From an uncultured Mycoplasma sp. (GTDB taxonomy: Bacteria > Bacillota_I > Bacilli_A > RF39 > UBA660): a DNA stretch of 13,660 nucleotides. The stretch spans positions 1-13,660 of the forward strand of contig CAJLUG010000007.1 of NCBI GenBank assembly GCA_905209745.1. The letters are read 5' to 3'. This document shows positions 13,142 through 13,660 of the stretch, in pieces. The notes under the pieces are model-generated. The model was not told the origin of the DNA, searched no databases, and worked only from the letters and a program-made list of their open reading frames with translations. Within the stretch, counting starts at the first letter, position 1; every line of letters starts with the position of its first letter. The position numbers and the translations under genes are program-made.

Positions 13142-13165
13142 AAAAAAGACGATTTCTCGTCTTTT
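13142..13165 (-). terminator. Terminator of the BspA-like gene
   Basis: On the minus strand AAGACGA (13157-13163), loop GAAA and TCGTCTT (13146-13152) form a 7-bp stem with a GNRA loop, followed by T residues (13142-13147). Two more A-T pairs extend it into the TAA stop codon (13164-13166). Confidence 0.9.
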
Positions 13166-13660
13166 AAGCACTGGCAATCGTGACATTTCCAGTAATACCT
13201 TCATCACTTAGTCTCGCTTCAATCCATGTCTTAGCCGTTGCATCTTTAACAATAACAGTAATACCGTTTGGTACAGAAAACATATATGAATAACTAGTCG
13301 CATTAAATACTGCATTACGCATATCTAATTGAGTTAGTCTCTCACAAACAGAAAACATAGAACTCATATTTTTTACTTTACTAGTATTAAAGTTGCTCAA
13401 ATTCAAACTTATAAGATTTCGACAACCATAAAACATCCAACTCATATCTGTCACTTGATCTGTTTTAAAATTACTTAAATCTAAACTGGTAAGATTTCTA
13501 CAACCATAAAACATCCAACTCATATCTGTCACTTGACTTGTGTCAAAATTACCTAATTCTAGACTTGTTAGTCCATAAGAAGAATAAAACATTCGTTGCA
13601 TATCCGTTACTTGACTTGTGTCAAATCCACTCAAATCAAGAGTATTTATTAATTTTAAGC
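13164..13660 (-). CDS. BspA-like (DUF285) surface protein, C-terminal part (runs off right edge)
   Basis: The frame stays open to the window edge, so this is the last 165 codons of a longer gene; the codon often taken as a start (TTG near 13634) lies inside a repeat. The protein is built of 26-residue leucine-rich DUF285 units with the pattern NFDTSQVTDMSWMFYGC then RNLTSLDLS. About four units are seen, ending in a degenerate one (NAVFNATSYSYMFSV) and the cap NGITVIVKDATAKTWIEARL. Such proteins are exported surface adhesin-like proteins common in gut Bacillota and in mycoplasmas. The N terminus and signal peptide are outside the window. No LPxTG motif or membrane anchor is present at the C terminus (NVTIASA), so attachment must occur elsewhere in the protein or it is released. 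Confidence 0.92.
   Translation of the reverse strand, partial: LKLINTLDLSGFDTSQVTDMQRMFYSSYGLTSLELGNFDTSQVTDMSWMFYGCRNLTSLDLSNFKTDQVTDMSWMFYGCRNLISLNLSNFNTSKVKNMSSMFSVCERLTQLDMRNAVFNATSYSYMFSVPNGITVIVKDATAKTWIEARLSDEGITGNVTIASA
13412..13567 (-). repeat. Two near-identical 78-bp coding repeats
   Basis: Unit 13412-13489 and unit 13490-13567 are tandem 78-bp copies (26 codons). Over their first 47 bp (13412-13458 versus 13490-13536) they differ at one base, including a run of 37 identical bases (13422-13458 versus 13500-13536). The next units diverge more. This fits recent duplication of a DUF285 unit. Confidence 0.85.

Noticed and set aside
13164..13634. Complete gene starting at TTG near 13634
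   Set aside because: The frame stays open to the window edge with matching DUF285 repeat sequence (LKLINTLDLSGF), so the gene is cut by the window and this codon is internal.
13346..13634. CRISPR-like or non-coding tandem repeat
   Set aside because: The 78-bp period is in frame and encodes 26-residue DUF285 units; there are no spacer sequences.
1..13660. Reassigned TGA codon (mycoplasma code)
   Set aside because: Tryptophan is encoded by TGG throughout and TGA is used as the stop of the DUF421 and GHL10 genes, so the standard bacterial code applies.

Overview
The window is a low-GC bacterial segment that looks like a walled, gut-type Bacilli lineage related to RF39 or other Mollicutes-allied groups. 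Evidence for a Bacillota-type host is the elongation PBP2, the dnaG-rpoD-trmK order, GGTGAT/GAGGTG ribosome binding sites, EF-P with lysine 32, BspA/DUF285 surface repeats and standard use of TGA as a stop. The species cannot be named from sequence alone.

Layout, left to right. A leftward surface-protein gene runs off the left edge (1-193). Upstream of it lies a 460-bp non-coding region holding a 277-bp AT-rich segment bounded by perfect 25-bp inverted repeats (254-278 and 556-580), with a promoter candidate inside and a lone rightward terminator just outside. This has the architecture of an invertible promoter (phase switch) and is the most interesting item here. Then come leftward efp, rpmG (54 aa) and a class B PBP, a divergent small rightward gene (DUF2624-like), leftward nfo, two type IV pilin-like prepilin genes, a secreted GHL10-type glycosidase-like protein and a DUF421 membrane protein. 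Next are two rightward genes (a TIGR04086-type four-helix membrane protein and a membrane-anchored double-PepSY protein). The macromolecular-synthesis operon dnaG-rpoD-trmK (leftward) follows, then an unrecognised 144-aa gene with the best promoter of the window, and finally the 3' part of a BspA-like surface protein that runs off the right edge.

The genes fall into two themes. One is core information processing: EF-P, L33, primase, housekeeping sigma factor, tRNA m1A22 methyltransferase and endonuclease IV. The other is the cell surface: PBP2, prepilins, GHL10, PepSY, DUF421 and the two edge surface proteins. Regulation looks very compact. Most terminator hairpins overlap or contain the stop codon of their gene, and terminator T-tracts often run straight into an extended -10 box (TGnTATAAT) of the next gene with a very short predicted leader. 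The RpoD encoded here keeps the HxxE residues that in E. coli sigma-70 read the extended -10.
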